A stretch of DNA of 64,000 nucleotides from Shewanella benthica KT99 (GCF_000172075.1 NZ_ABIC01000006.1:1-64000), one strand, 5' to 3'; shown: positions 50,272-59,759, numbered from the stretch's first letter. Program-made: numbers and translations. The notes: a model not told the origin generated them from the letters alone.

Positions 50272-51675
50272 ATGCCAACATTCATCACATTTAACATTTA
50301 TCTATTTTATGGCCTGGTGTTTTTCTCTATAGGCTGTGTTGTCGTATTTCGAAATTTTAAATATAGCCAGTTGTCTATATCTCCTATTCTATGGGCGCTA
50401 GCGCTGTTTAGTTTCGCCCATGCCTTTTATGAGTGGTCTGAACTTTATGTCATCCTGTTTAGCGATGAGATCTATCCAGACTATGAGATCCTTATACAGT
50501 GGCTAAGGTTGATAAAACTCTCACTTTCCTATGCAGGTTTAATGATCTTCGCTTGGCTGCTGTTTGGCATTAGCGATAGGCTCGGTGCCAAGCTCGGTCA
50601 GCTGGTGATTGCTGTGATAGTGATTATCTATACCTCAGGGCTGTTTTTCTTCCTCAGAGGTTATTATCTTCCTGCCGAGACCTTTGCTGAAGCCGCCCTG
50701 TATACCCGTTGGTTACTGGGGTTTGGTAGTGCCTCATTAGCGGCTATCGGTATCTCTCTTTATGGATATCAGTTGCAAAAGGCTGCTCATGAATGCGGCC
50801 ATTACTTTGTCGCAACCGGCGTAGGCTTATTGATTTATGGGGTTTTGTCAGGGCTGGTACCGACAGATTTTCACCCTAGTGTGCCCGTTTTTCGGACCCT
50901 GGCAGCAGGCTTAATTTTATTTACCTTACATAAGGCACTGAAATTTTTTGATATTGAGAAGGAGTTGGCTACAGAGGCTAAGCTAAAGCGAGCCATTGAA
51001 GCTGATAAGTATAAAGCCATTGGTCACCTGGCCATGGGGATTGCCCATGAAATCAACAATCCACTCGCGTCTTCTCATCTTGCCTTAGATCTGCTCGAAC
51101 GTAAGCTGCCTGCCGAGAATCTGGCATTAGTTGAGTACCTAGATAGAGCCCGTCTTGGCATTGACCGTGCATCTGAGATCAGTAAGGAGTTACTGACGTA
51201 TGCCAGACCTAATGATGGCAAGGCCGAGCTTGTGTCGGTTCAGCAAGTTATCGATGGTGCTATTCAGTTACTCGCACATAAAGCGAAAGCTTACCATTTA
51301 AGTATTAGCTGTGGGTCTGAGTTAACCCTATATGGGCATAAGGTTAAGCTCGAAGAATTGATGATAAATCTGATCAATAATGCAATGGATGCGACAGATT
51401 ATGGCGGTAATATTGAAATCATTGCCCATGGTGAGACTGACTATATTTACCTCTCAATCAGAGATTGGGGTGAAGGCATGGACAGTAAAACCTTAGAACG
51501 AGCGAGCGAATTATTTTATTCGACCAAGTCAATTGGCCAAGGGACGGGACTTGGATTAGCGATTTGTGAACAAATTTTGAGTGCTCATCAGGGCAAGATG
51601 AATATTGAAAGTACATTAGGTGAGGGTACCAAGGTATCTATGACATTTTATAACAGAGGTTTGATCCATGACTAA
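50272..51675 (+). CDS. Seven-helix membrane sensor histidine kinase
   Basis: 467 residues. The N-terminal 220 residues form about seven transmembrane helices without a periplasmic domain, suggesting sensing within the membrane or of the quinone pool. A short coiled linker leads to an NtrB-like DHp GIAHEINNPLASS with H259, then N box MINLINNAMDAT, G1 IRDWGEGM and G2 GTGLGLAI. Overlaps the response regulator by eight bases. The downstream octahaem gene is the likely target. Confidence 0.92.
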   Translation: MPTFITFNIYLFYGLVFFSIGCVVVFRNFKYSQLSISPILWALALFSFAHAFYEWSELYVILFSDEIYPDYEILIQWLRLIKLSLSYAGLMIFAWLLFGISDRLGAKLGQLVIAVIVIIYTSGLFFFLRGYYLPAETFAEAALYTRWLLGFGSASLAAIGISLYGYQLQKAAHECGHYFVATGVGLLIYGVLSGLVPTDFHPSVPVFRTLAAGLILFTLHKALKFFDIEKELATEAKLKRAIEADKYKAIGHLAMGIAHEINNPLASSHLALDLLERKLPAENLALVEYLDRARLGIDRASEISKELLTYARPNDGKAELVSVQQVIDGAIQLLAHKAKAYHLSISCGSELTLYGHKVKLEELMINLINNAMDATDYGGNIEIIAHGETDYIYLSIRDWGEGMDSKTLERASELFYSTKSIGQGTGLGLAICEQILSAHQGKMNIESTLGEGTKVSMTFYNRGLIHD

Positions 51676-52300
51676 GGTCTTAATTGCAGAGGATGATAAA
51701 GATCTGCGGCTGAATATGGTTGATATTCTCGAGCTTGAAGATTTCGATGTGATCGCCGTACCCTGCGCAGAGGAAGCGATTGCAGTCTGCCAAAAGCACT
51801 CTTTCGATATCGCTTTAATGGATCTGGTCATGTCCGGAATGACAGGTGTCGAGGCTATTTCGAACCTGAGACAGGAAAATCCCTTTATGGCTGTGGTTAT
51901 TGTCACTGCCTACGCCACCGTAGATACTGCGGTTGATGCGATGAAGAAAGGGGCTGACAGTGTGCTGACCAAGCCATTTAAGAGTGTCGACCGAGTGATG
52001 ACCATACGACGCAGTATCGCTGAAAAGCAATTACTGAAATCGAGTTCTGCTATCGACTCAGATAGCGTCTATGCAGCGTTAGCTAATCCACTACGACGTG
52101 CAACGTTAAAGTCGTTGGGTTGCCATAATAGGTTGAAATTTATGGATTTATTTCGTTTGGTTAGCGTGGGAGATCATACTAAGTTTAATTTTCATCTGCG
52201 CCAGCTCAAGAAAGCTGGATTAGTGATGCAAAATGAGAGAAAGCTCTACATTTTGACAAGTACAGGATACTTTGTGTTACAACACCATAACTTGCCATAG
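51668..52300 (+). CDS. Response regulator with ArsR-like output domain
   Basis: 210 residues. The receiver is complete (AEDDKD, phospho-acceptor D52 in LMDLVMSGMTG, T in VTAYAT, K in LTKPFKSV). The C-terminal about 75 residues form an ArsR/HTH_20-like winged helix: YAALANPLRRATLKSL, then DHTKFNFHLRQLKKAGLV and KLYILTSTGYFVL. This pairing is rare compared with OmpR, NarL or NtrC outputs. No metal-binding Cys are seen, so it is probably phosphorylation-controlled only. Coupled to the kinase upstream; divergence-free spacing suggests control of the octahaem gene. Confidence 0.88.
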   Translation: MTKVLIAEDDKDLRLNMVDILELEDFDVIAVPCAEEAIAVCQKHSFDIALMDLVMSGMTGVEAISNLRQENPFMAVVIVTAYATVDTAVDAMKKGADSVLTKPFKSVDRVMTIRRSIAEKQLLKSSSAIDSDSVYAALANPLRRATLKSLGCHNRLKFMDLFRLVSVGDHTKFNFHLRQLKKAGLVMQNERKLYILTSTGYFVLQHHNLP

Positions 52301-52349
52301 GTTTTATTTTTCAGAATAAACAGTCACTTATCAAACTTCTGATAACTAT

Positions 52350-52378
52350 AGTTCACCAGTTTAATCTGATTGTGAACT
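52350..52378. promoter_or_regulatory. Inverted repeat upstream of the octahaem gene
   Basis: AGTTCAC (52350-52356) and GTGAACT (52372-52378): perfect 7-bp half-sites, 22 bp centre to centre, about 120 bp before the cytochrome ATG. Spacing of two helical turns suits a dimeric winged-helix regulator such as the adjacent one. Inference. Confidence 0.4.
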
Positions 52379-52496
52379 CCCCTTATCTATTCCTTTAGGG
52401 GTAACTCATTAATACTGGCTAAATGTCCAAAGAGACATATTAATCGCCCTCTCAGCAATGTTGGCGATATCAAAAAAGCCTAATGAGGATGAACTT

Positions 52497-54104
52497 ATGA
52501 ACGTAAAAATACCCTATAAAAAGCTAGTATTTGCCAGCATGATAACCATGTTGGTAGCTTGTGGTAGCGATAATGATACAGCAGAACCCGCACCGGTTAA
52601 TAACGCACCCGTTGTCGTTGCTGATAGCGTAACGGTAACCGTCTCTGAAGTTGTGACCATAGATGTATTAGCCAATGATACCGATGCCGATAGTGATGCC
52701 TTATCCATCGTATCCGTTGACTCAGGTAGCGCCGTGATAAACGCAGGAAAAATTGACTTCACTGCCGGTGTAGCGGCTGGGGAGGTGAAGTTTAACTACA
52801 CCATTACTGATGGTACCGATGAGACGACCGGTGAAGTGACCGTGACGGTTGAAGCGCTGCCTGAACCTGAAGTGCTCGCTTATGTCGGAACACAAACCTG
52901 CTTATCTTGCCATACTAATAAATCCACTTATCTTGAGACAGGGCATAACTTTAAGCTCAATAAGATCGTCGATGGCGGTATTCCTGAGTTTCCATTTACC
53001 GATGTTACCGGCGCGATTGATTTCATCACCGGAGCCGACAATACATTGGGCGCGCCAACCAGTTATGATGAGGCCAGTTACGTTGTTGGCGGCTACCACT
53101 GGAAGATGCGTTGGCTGGATGCCGATGGTTATATTGTGACTGGATCGGGGGTGCAGTACAACATCGAGGCTAACGGCGGGGTCTTGGGCGCCGAGTCTAT
53201 GGGCGGATATCACGCGGGTGATGTCGATAAGAAATATAACTGTGGTAACTGCCATACAACTGGCTGGAAACGTAATACCACAGAAGACGGCGATACGCGT
53301 AACTTAGATGGTCACCAAGATGGCTTGATCGGTATCGATGGAACCTTCGCGGCAGCTGGCGTGCAATGTGAATCTTGTCACGGTGCGGGTAGCTTACATG
53401 CTAAGGCACCTTCAAAAGACAATATCACTAAGCTGGCTATGGCTAGAACAACCGAAGATTTCTTAGCCGATGATATGGCCTATGGTAAAGCGGTAACGTG
53501 CGCCGAGTGTCATACTCGTGATGGTGAGAAGGACTACCCTTCATTCGTTACTCCTTACAATGCCGCCTTCCCCGAGGGCGCGAAAGTGGGTGGTCGTATC
53601 ATAGCCAACGGCAGTGGTTTGAGTAAGCACCACCAAACAGCCGATGAGATGTTAGGTGTTAATCCTACTACCGGTGAAGAGCGGGGTCCGAAGAAAAATA
53701 TGAGCTGTACCACTTGTCACGACTCTCATATGTCAACGGTCAACAGAGACAAGCCAGGACATGAAACTGCGTTAATTAAAGAGTGTAGCGATTGTCATAC
53801 TATGGAGTTTGTCGATGGCGGTGGATCATATGGCCACAGCACAGTTGCAGAGTGTACAACGTGTCATATGCCTGAGCTGGCTAAAAGTGCAACAACTCGT
53901 ACATCAAAGGGCGGCGTAATATTCGGTGATGTGAAGTCTCACACCTTCACCATGGATATCTCTGCCGATGCTAAGCAGTTTATTACCAACGCAGATGGTA
54001 AAGACACCTTCCAGAACCCTTGGGTTACTGCTGAGTTCTCTTGTGGCGAGTGTCATACTGACTTTGCCGACAAGGCCGCAGCCTTAACTAAGATACATAA
54101 GTAA
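52497..54104 (+). CDS. Octahaem c-type cytochrome lipoprotein
   Basis: 535 residues from ATG 52497. Lipobox MLVACGSD, then an Ig-like cadherin/VCBS-type domain (about 35-120: VTVSEVVTIDVLANDTDADSDALSIVS). A cytochrome-c554-like region follows with eight CxxCH sites: CLSCH, CGNCH, CESCH, CAECH, CTTCH, CSDCH, CTTCH and CGECH. Scattered extra His could be distal ligands. Probably attached to the outer membrane and taking part in periplasmic or extracellular electron transfer. Substrate not recognisable; not the OmcA/MtrC fold. It ends in a strong terminator. Confidence 0.9.
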   Translation: MNVKIPYKKLVFASMITMLVACGSDNDTAEPAPVNNAPVVVADSVTVTVSEVVTIDVLANDTDADSDALSIVSVDSGSAVINAGKIDFTAGVAAGEVKFNYTITDGTDETTGEVTVTVEALPEPEVLAYVGTQTCLSCHTNKSTYLETGHNFKLNKIVDGGIPEFPFTDVTGAIDFITGADNTLGAPTSYDEASYVVGGYHWKMRWLDADGYIVTGSGVQYNIEANGGVLGAESMGGYHAGDVDKKYNCGNCHTTGWKRNTTEDGDTRNLDGHQDGLIGIDGTFAAAGVQCESCHGAGSLHAKAPSKDNITKLAMARTTEDFLADDMAYGKAVTCAECHTRDGEKDYPSFVTPYNAAFPEGAKVGGRIIANGSGLSKHHQTADEMLGVNPTTGEERGPKKNMSCTTCHDSHMSTVNRDKPGHETALIKECSDCHTMEFVDGGGSYGHSTVAECTTCHMPELAKSATTRTSKGGVIFGDVKSHTFTMDISADAKQFITNADGKDTFQNPWVTAEFSCGECHTDFADKAAALTKIHK

Positions 54105-54152
54105 GCTCATTATAATTACCAGTAATCTGTTAATTTAGTCCCTTGTCCATCG

Positions 54153-54187
54153 AGCCACTCCAATTTATTATTGGAGTGGCTTTTTTT
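54153..54187 (+). terminator. Terminator after the octahaem gene
   Basis: AGCCACTCCAAT, loop TTATT, ATTGGAGTGGCT followed by T7: perfect 12-bp stem. Confidence 0.95.
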
Positions 54188-54246
54188 AGTGTTTATCCTC
54201 CCTTCAAAAACTTCTTCGTTGGCTTTTGTTTGCCAGAAATCATGAG

Positions 54247-54292
54247 TCACAGTCACAGTCACAGTCATGAGCTATAAGCTATAAGCTATAAG
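54247..54292. repeat. Two adjacent short tandem repeats
   Basis: CACAGT three times, then AGCTATA three times. Related ACAGTCATGGGCTAGCAGCTAG sequence recurs beyond the IS at about 55253-55273. Confidence 0.7.
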
Positions 54293-54364
54293 TCTGATAT
54301 GTGATATGACGCCGGTAAAGTGGACACGGGGTTTAAATTCTTGATAGCAGAAAGGGGGGGGGGG

Positions 54365-55217
54365 CACGGCTAGCGCATTTTAATCCCTGACTCTAACAGG
54401 GTTGAGCGATACTCGTCGTCCAACCCTGCCATCTTCTTTTTAGCCACTATACTCGCGCGTTTTGTCTGCTCTTGCTTGAACACAGTCATTGCTATTTTTC
54501 TCATCACATTAAAAGCAAGCGGACCTCGGCCTTTACGGATCCGTGATTCATCTTCTCTGAATGTCATCTCTAACACCCAATGCATACTTTCTACTTGCCA
54601 GTGATTTCGCACAGAAGATAACGCCTGCTCTGCATTTAAATCTAATGAGCTAATGTACCAACGTGTTTCAGTGGTCTCTTTACCTGTCATTTTTTCATGT
54701 ACGTCTGATGTCACTTTGATAATGCTTTTTAAGCCAACCCACTGATATTTATTATTTAACCAACTTTTATTAACCAGCACTTGCTGACAACGTCTTGTTT
54801 CAATTCGCCCTGTAGACCAGAATGATGACCTTTAAGCGCTAGAATATAATCAGCCTTTTGCTTAACGATTAGCTTTGCTATCTCTTTTTCATCCGCTTTT
54901 AATCGGCAGATAACACGGGCAATAGTGTCATGCCGAGGAATACCTGCTTTAAAAGGACGATGTTGAAGAAGCCAATCAAGCTTTAGATGTCCAAAGTTTT
55001 CAATGTCTTCCCATCCTTCAGAGCCTGACATAACCGCACTTATAGCGAGTAAAATAATATCTAATAAGTTATGTTTTTTACAACGCTCGATACGGGGATC
55101 CGCAATCGAATCAAAATGTTTTAAAAAAGTAGCAGTCATTAACATCACCAAAAAAGAGTATTTGGTGATCTGATCGCTACTTGAGCATAAAGTTCAATTT
55201 ATAATGATCTTGCCGTG
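54365..55217 (-). mobile_element. ISAs1-family element, internally deleted
   Basis: 853 bp between imperfect inverted ends: CACGGCTAGCGCATTTTAA at 54365 and, on the other strand, CACGGCAAGATCATTATAA from 55217. Flanked by G11 (54354-54364) and G8 (55218-55225), so the target duplication appears to be a G tract. Intact members are about 1.2-1.3 kb. Confidence 0.7.
54370..55151 (-). pseudogene. ISAs1-family transposase, disrupted
   Basis: Two overlapping frames. The first (55151-54756) has LKHFDSIADPRIERCKKHNL and WEDIENFGHLKLDWL, then runs RHDTIARVICRL straight into KADEKEIAKLIVKQKADYIL, omitting roughly 100 residues of the catalytic region. The second (54780-54370) resumes with KYQWVGLKSIIKV, ETRWYISSL, VRNHWQVESMHWVLEMTF and FNVMRKIA. 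A deletion plus a frameshift inactivate it. Confidence 0.85.
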
Positions 55218-55272
55218 GGGGGGGGAACTGGATGCTGAAACAAGTAAGAATAACAGTCATGGGCTAGCAGCT

Positions 55273-55294
55273 AGGGGTCATAGGCTTGACCCCT
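55273..55294. terminator. Hairpin downstream of degS
   Basis: AGGGGTCA / TGACCCCT with a six-base loop, just after the degS stop on the minus strand; lacks a T-tract. Confidence 0.45.
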
Positions 55295-55307
55295 GTGTGA
55301 ACGTTAA

Positions 55308-56390
55308 TTACTGCTCATTGGCAGATTTCTCACCAATGACAACAGGGACATCGTAAGGCCTGCCTTTACGTATGATAGTGATTGAAACTTGCTTTCCCGG
55401 TGGTGTTTCGGCGATTCTATCCATCAGCATTTCGACGCCAGGAATATCTTCCCCTGCATATTTGATGATCACATCTCTTGGCTGAAGTTGAGCTTGGGAG
55501 GCCGGCCCATTAGGATCGACGCCGGTGATCACCACACCAGTAAGATCCGGTAGATTGAGGATCTGCGCCATTACAGGGCTGATAGGTTCACCGCTTATGC
55601 CTAGTGCCCCCCGGATCACCCGACCATTTTTAATCAGTTTACCCATGATGCTATGGGCCAGCTTGATTGGGATGGCAAAGTTTATTCCATGACCACCACC
55701 TTCTTCACCGACCTGGAAGGCCGCCGTGTTTATGCCGATCAATTGGCCACGGGTATCGATAAGTGCTCCACCTGAGTTACCGGCATTAATCGCAGCATCT
55801 GTCTGCAGGAAATCCATGTAGCCAGAACTGAGTCCATTACGGCCCGTGGCACTGATAATTCCTTGAGTGATAGTCTGACCAAGGTTGTAGGGATTGCCTA
55901 TGGCTAAGACAACATCACCGACTTGTGCTGGCTCCTCTAAGTTGATTGGCACTATTGGTAGGCTGTCGCCTTCAATTTTTAGTACGGTCAGATCGGTGAC
56001 AGGATCTGAACCGACGACTTCAGAGGTGAATTTACGGCCATCTTGTAGGGCGACGACTATCTCATCGGCTTGTTTAATGACATGGTAATTGGTAAGGATA
56101 TAGCCTTCAGCGCTCATGATCACACCAGAACCAAGGCCTTGTAGTGATCTTGAGTTAAGAGGTTGATTACGATTGATACTCAGACTATAGATATTGACCA
56201 CGGCAGGGGCTGCACGCCTAACTGCAACGGAAAATGAAAGCTCAACTCCATGATCACCACGTTTTTGGAAAAACAGGCTGGTCATATCCTTGTTTGCCAA
56301 AAAAGGCGTTACTACCAGAAACACTGCCGCCATAATAAGGCCGAAAAAAATGGCCTTGCCGAGATAGAGTAGAGTGTCTTTAAGGGCCAT
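55308..56390 (-). CDS. degS: Site-1 serine endoprotease DegS
   Basis: 360 residues: N-terminal membrane anchor (about 10-30), trypsin-like protease with His in LTNYHVI, Asp in DLTVLKIEG and Ser in NAGNSGGAL, then one PDZ domain (about 255-350). The PDZ senses unfolded porin C-termini and activates cleavage of RseA, releasing sigma-E. Next to degQ, as usual. Confidence 0.95.
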   Translation of the reverse strand: MALKDTLLYLGKAIFFGLIMAAVFLVVTPFLANKDMTSLFFQKRGDHGVELSFSVAVRRAAPAVVNIYSLSINRNQPLNSRSLQGLGSGVIMSAEGYILTNYHVIKQADEIVVALQDGRKFTSEVVGSDPVTDLTVLKIEGDSLPIVPINLEEPAQVGDVVLAIGNPYNLGQTITQGIISATGRNGLSSGYMDFLQTDAAINAGNSGGALIDTRGQLIGINTAAFQVGEEGGGHGINFAIPIKLAHSIMGKLIKNGRVIRGALGISGEPISPVMAQILNLPDLTGVVITGVDPNGPASQAQLQPRDVIIKYAGEDIPGVEMLMDRIAETPPGKQVSITIIRKGRPYDVPVVIGEKSANEQ

Positions 56391-56523
56391 GTCAGAGAGT
56401 ATTAAAGAAAAAGTAGCGTAAGATTAGCATGTTTAAAGCTTGAAGGTAATTAAGATAAAGTGATGAAGCAGCAAAGAAGACCAGCATTGTCAATGCTTCG
56501 TCATCGCCTTATCTGACAATAAG

Positions 56524-56561
56524 AAACAGCATAAAGGCTAACCGTAGCCTTTATGCTGTTT
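56524..56561 (-). terminator. Terminator after degQ
   Basis: AAACAGCATAAAGGCTA and TAGCCTTTATGCTGTTT: perfect 17-bp stem, loop ACCG, just downstream of degQ. Confidence 0.9.
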
Positions 56562-56566
56562 TATTG

Positions 56567-57919
56567 TTATCTCAGCACTAGATATAGGCTGCTGTTGTCA
56601 CGTCTTATCTTCAATGCGACATCGCCTTGTTGATCGGCTAGTTTGGCCTTGAGCGACTTAATATCTTTTATTAGTGAGCGATTCACACCGACAATAACAT
56701 CGCCTTTGTGTAAACCACTAACTGCAGCCGGCGAGTTTTGGGCAACATTGGTTATCTCTACGCCTTGCTTGCTGTTTTCTAATGCCGCACCGGCGAGCAT
56801 GGGATGAATGGCTCCGGCGGCGGTTTCTATTGTCTGACTGTTTTCCCCTAGAATCGCGGTTACGGTTTGTTTGTCACCATCGCGGATCAAGCCAAACTCA
56901 ACTTCTGCGCCTGCGCCCATGGTGGCAACTTTCGCCCTTAGCTCCTGAAAGCTTTTGATATTGCGTCCATTGACACTGACAATAATATCGCCAGCCTTTA
57001 TACCGGCTTTATCGGCTGCGCTATCGGCCATGACCTGATCGACAAAGCCACCATGTTGGGTATTTAAGCCAAAACCTTTCGCCAGCTCATGGGTCAGGTC
57101 TCGACCCGATACACCTAATACGCCGCGGCGGACTTCGCCGTACTCGATGATCTGATCGATTAGGTTGTTAACCATATTAGAAGGAATCGCGAAGCCTATG
57201 CCTACGTTACCGCCGCCGGGGGCTACGATGGCGGTATTGATGCCGATAAGGTCACCATTGAGGTTGACTAAGGCGCCGCCGGAATTACCACTGTTGATGG
57301 CGGCATCGGTTTGAATGAAGTTCTCTAGCATCTCAATACCCAGACCCGAGCGGCCCATGGCGCTGACGATACCCGATGTCACTGTTTGGCCAAGACCGAA
57401 AGGATTACCAATAGCGACGGCAAAGTCACCGACCCTGAGTTTATCGGAATCGGCACGTTTCAATGCGACTAAGTTATCGGCTTTGATTTGCAATAATGCG
57501 ATATCTGACTCGGGATCGGTGCCGATAAGTATTGCCTCGACCTCACGTCCATCATGCAGGCCAATTAAGATCTCGTCAGCGCCTTCTATCACATGATTAT
57601 TGGTGACGATATAGCCCTTGTCAGCGTCGATGATGACTCCCGAACCTAGGCCTCGAAATGGACGTTCCTGTACTTGCTCCCGGGGGGCATTAGGACCAAA
57701 AAAATATCTGAAGGCATCGGGTAACTTTTGTTTAGAGACATGGGTCCCCGTAACAGCTACGGCAACTACCGCGGGTGTGGTGCGCGCTAACATGGGAGCC
57801 AGACTGGGGATGGATTGTCCATCAACCGCGATTGGAATTGCCGCCTGAGACAGGCTAGGAGCCAAAGAGATCGATGCCGTAAGCAGGGCGGCAGAAAGTA
57901 AGCTTAATTTGGATTTCAT
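56567..57919 (-). CDS. degQ: Periplasmic serine protease DegQ
   Basis: 450 residues: signal peptide ending LSQAAI, protease domain with catalytic His (VTNNHVIEGAD), Asp (ESDIALLQIKA) and Ser (NSGNSGGALVN), then two PDZ domains (about 255-345 and 360-445). Q-linker and LA loop are shorter than in DegP, which favours DegQ. Degrades misfolded periplasmic proteins. Confidence 0.94.
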   Translation of the reverse strand: MKSKLSLLSAALLTASISLAPSLSQAAIPIAVDGQSIPSLAPMLARTTPAVVAVAVTGTHVSKQKLPDAFRYFFGPNAPREQVQERPFRGLGSGVIIDADKGYIVTNNHVIEGADEILIGLHDGREVEAILIGTDPESDIALLQIKADNLVALKRADSDKLRVGDFAVAIGNPFGLGQTVTSGIVSAMGRSGLGIEMLENFIQTDAAINSGNSGGALVNLNGDLIGINTAIVAPGGGNVGIGFAIPSNMVNNLIDQIIEYGEVRRGVLGVSGRDLTHELAKGFGLNTQHGGFVDQVMADSAADKAGIKAGDIIVSVNGRNIKSFQELRAKVATMGAGAEVEFGLIRDGDKQTVTAILGENSQTIETAAGAIHPMLAGAALENSKQGVEITNVAQNSPAAVSGLHKGDVIVGVNRSLIKDIKSLKAKLADQQGDVALKIRRDNSSLYLVLR

Positions 57920-58069
57920 CTATTTGTAGCTCCAATATCGGATTCAGTAGTATTACTTAAGGATATAGGGATGTTTTTTGCTATATCAAGAAGTAATTAT
58001 AGATCTTTTGTTACTGAATCCGACAATAGGCTGGAGATGAGAGTTCATTTTTATTAACAAAGGTTAATT

Positions 58070-58438
58070 TTATTTATGCACAATTATGACATTTTTACGG
58101 TTTGTTTCATTGGTTTGGGCGAATATAGAATCTGAGATTACTTCATGGCTAACTAAGTTAGCCAGTGGTTTAGCCGTACTTTTTGGGGCTAAGGTGTTCG
58201 CCGCTTCATTCCACTGTTTGTTAACCTTGTTTAATTGCTCCGTCAGCTCGGCGAGTTGTGTATGGTGCAGTTCGAAATGATCAGTGACCTCTTGTTTGTG
58301 CTGACTCAATTCTAATCTAGTCTGCTCGTGGGCTTTTCCCTTGCCATTTGACTCACTGTTACGGGCAATGATAGTGCGACCGACGTAACCGAGTAAGATA
58401 CCGAGAACGAAAGCGGCAATAACTAAGGGCCATTCCAT
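58070..58438 (-). CDS. zapG: Cell-division-associated protein ZapG (YhcB, DUF1043)
   Basis: 122 residues: one N-terminal helix (WPLVIAAFVLGILLGYVGRTI) followed by a coiled-coil of LxxHxxEVxxHFxxxxxQLAELTEQLNKV type, the DUF1043 layout. Inner-membrane protein linking division and envelope synthesis. The C-terminus is shorter and less acidic than E. coli YhcB. Divergent from zapE. Confidence 0.85.
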   Translation of the reverse strand: MEWPLVIAAFVLGILLGYVGRTIIARNSESNGKGKAHEQTRLELSQHKQEVTDHFELHHTQLAELTEQLNKVNKQWNEAANTLAPKSTAKPLANLVSHEVISDSIFAQTNETNRKNVIIVHK

Positions 58439-58539
58439 ATAAAACTCCTTTACATCAGCAACTAAAAATTTGAATCAATTATTATTGTTGACATGATACC
58501 ATCTAGCCGTTCATTTAAGCATTAAAGAGATTATTTCAC

Positions 58540-59646
58540 GTGTCCCAGCTAACTCCGTGGCAGCATTACCAGCAAGACTTGACTCGAGATGAGTTTTCAC
58601 ACGATCCAGCGCAGGAACAAGCGGTAAAAAGTTTGCAGCGTGTGTTTGATGAAATTCAGCTTATTAATCGTAAACCGAGCCTGGTGAAAAGAGTATTTTC
58701 GTTTCTGGGGGCGAAACAGCAAGGGGTTCAGGGACTCTATCTCTGGGGTGGGGTTGGGCGCGGTAAAACCTACTTGATGGATACCTTCTATGATGCTTTG
58801 CCCGGAGAGAGAAAGCTGCGGGCACACTTTCATCGTTTCATGCATCAGGTTCACTTAGATCTCGATAGCCTAAAAGGGCAGAGAGATCCCCTGTTAACGA
58901 TTGCCAAACAGATGGCCGATAAGTACCAGGTGATCTGTTTCGATGAGTTCTTCGTGTCGGACATTACCGATGCCATGTTACTCGGCACCTTGTTTCAAGC
59001 CCTATTCAAAGAGGGGGTGGCGCTGGTCGCGACGTCCAATATCATTCCCGATGAACTCTACCCTAATGGCTTACAGCGAGCGCGCTTTCTGCCAGCCATA
59101 GCGCTGATCAATCAACATTGCCAAATACTCAATGTGGACTCAGGCATCGATTATCGTCTGCGTACGCTGGAGCAGGCCGAAATCTATCATTTCCCCCTCG
59201 ATGCTAAGGCCGATACGAATTTACTCTCCTATTTTAATAGGTTGGCACCCGAGTCTGAGGTGTCAGTGGATGGGATCGAGATCGACGGGCGCAATATAGC
59301 GATAAGAAAGCAGGCTCAAGGTGTCTTGTTGTTGGATTTTCTTGCCCTGTGTGATGGCCCCAGAAGTCAGAGAGACTATATGGAGTTAGCCTGCCTCTAT
59401 CATACTGTCTTGCTCAGTGGGGTTAAGCAGATGGGTGATAAGCTTACCGGCGACGATATTGCTCGGCGTTTTCTCGCCATGGTGGATGAGTTTTATGAGC
59501 GTAATGTCAAACTCATCATTTCAGCCGAAGTCTCCCTCGAAGACATCTACACTCAGGGCTTATTAAGCTTCGAATTCAGGCGTTGTCGTTCACGTCTCAC
59601 CGAGATGCAATCCCATGATTATCTGGCCTTAGAGCATTTGCCATAA
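58540..59646 (+). CDS. zapE: Cell division ATPase ZapE (AFG1-like)
   Basis: 368 residues: Walker A LWGGVGRGKTYLMD (about 67-80), Walker B VICFDEFFVSDITDA, and the AFG1 block RARFLPAIALINQHCQILNVDSGIDYR. GTG start preceded by AAAGAGA. Binds FtsZ during late constriction under stress. Conserved next to the rplM operon. Confidence 0.94.
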   Translation: MSQLTPWQHYQQDLTRDEFSHDPAQEQAVKSLQRVFDEIQLINRKPSLVKRVFSFLGAKQQGVQGLYLWGGVGRGKTYLMDTFYDALPGERKLRAHFHRFMHQVHLDLDSLKGQRDPLLTIAKQMADKYQVICFDEFFVSDITDAMLLGTLFQALFKEGVALVATSNIIPDELYPNGLQRARFLPAIALINQHCQILNVDSGIDYRLRTLEQAEIYHFPLDAKADTNLLSYFNRLAPESEVSVDGIEIDGRNIAIRKQAQGVLLLDFLALCDGPRSQRDYMELACLYHTVLLSGVKQMGDKLTGDDIARRFLAMVDEFYERNVKLIISAEVSLEDIYTQGLLSFEFRRCRSRLTEMQSHDYLALEHLP

Positions 59647-59688
59647 GGTTAAATATTTGGGCTTCTAGGGCTAACAAGTGTCTTGCCA

Positions 59689-59719
59689 AGAGCAGGGAAT
59701 TATTTAAATTACCTGCTCT
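59689..59719 (+). terminator. Hairpin after zapE
   Basis: AGAGCAGG...CCTGCTCT with AATT/AATT also able to pair inside; no T-tract. Confidence 0.45.
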
Positions 59720-59753
59720 GCAAATATTAGGTGATTTTTAGCTCATCTTTGTC

Positions 59754-59759
59754 TATAAT
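59754..59759 (+). promoter_or_regulatory. Candidate -10 of the rplM-rpsI operon
   Basis: Perfect TATAAT about 150 bp before rplM, with only a poor -35 (GTGATT) 17 bp upstream. Confidence 0.45.
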
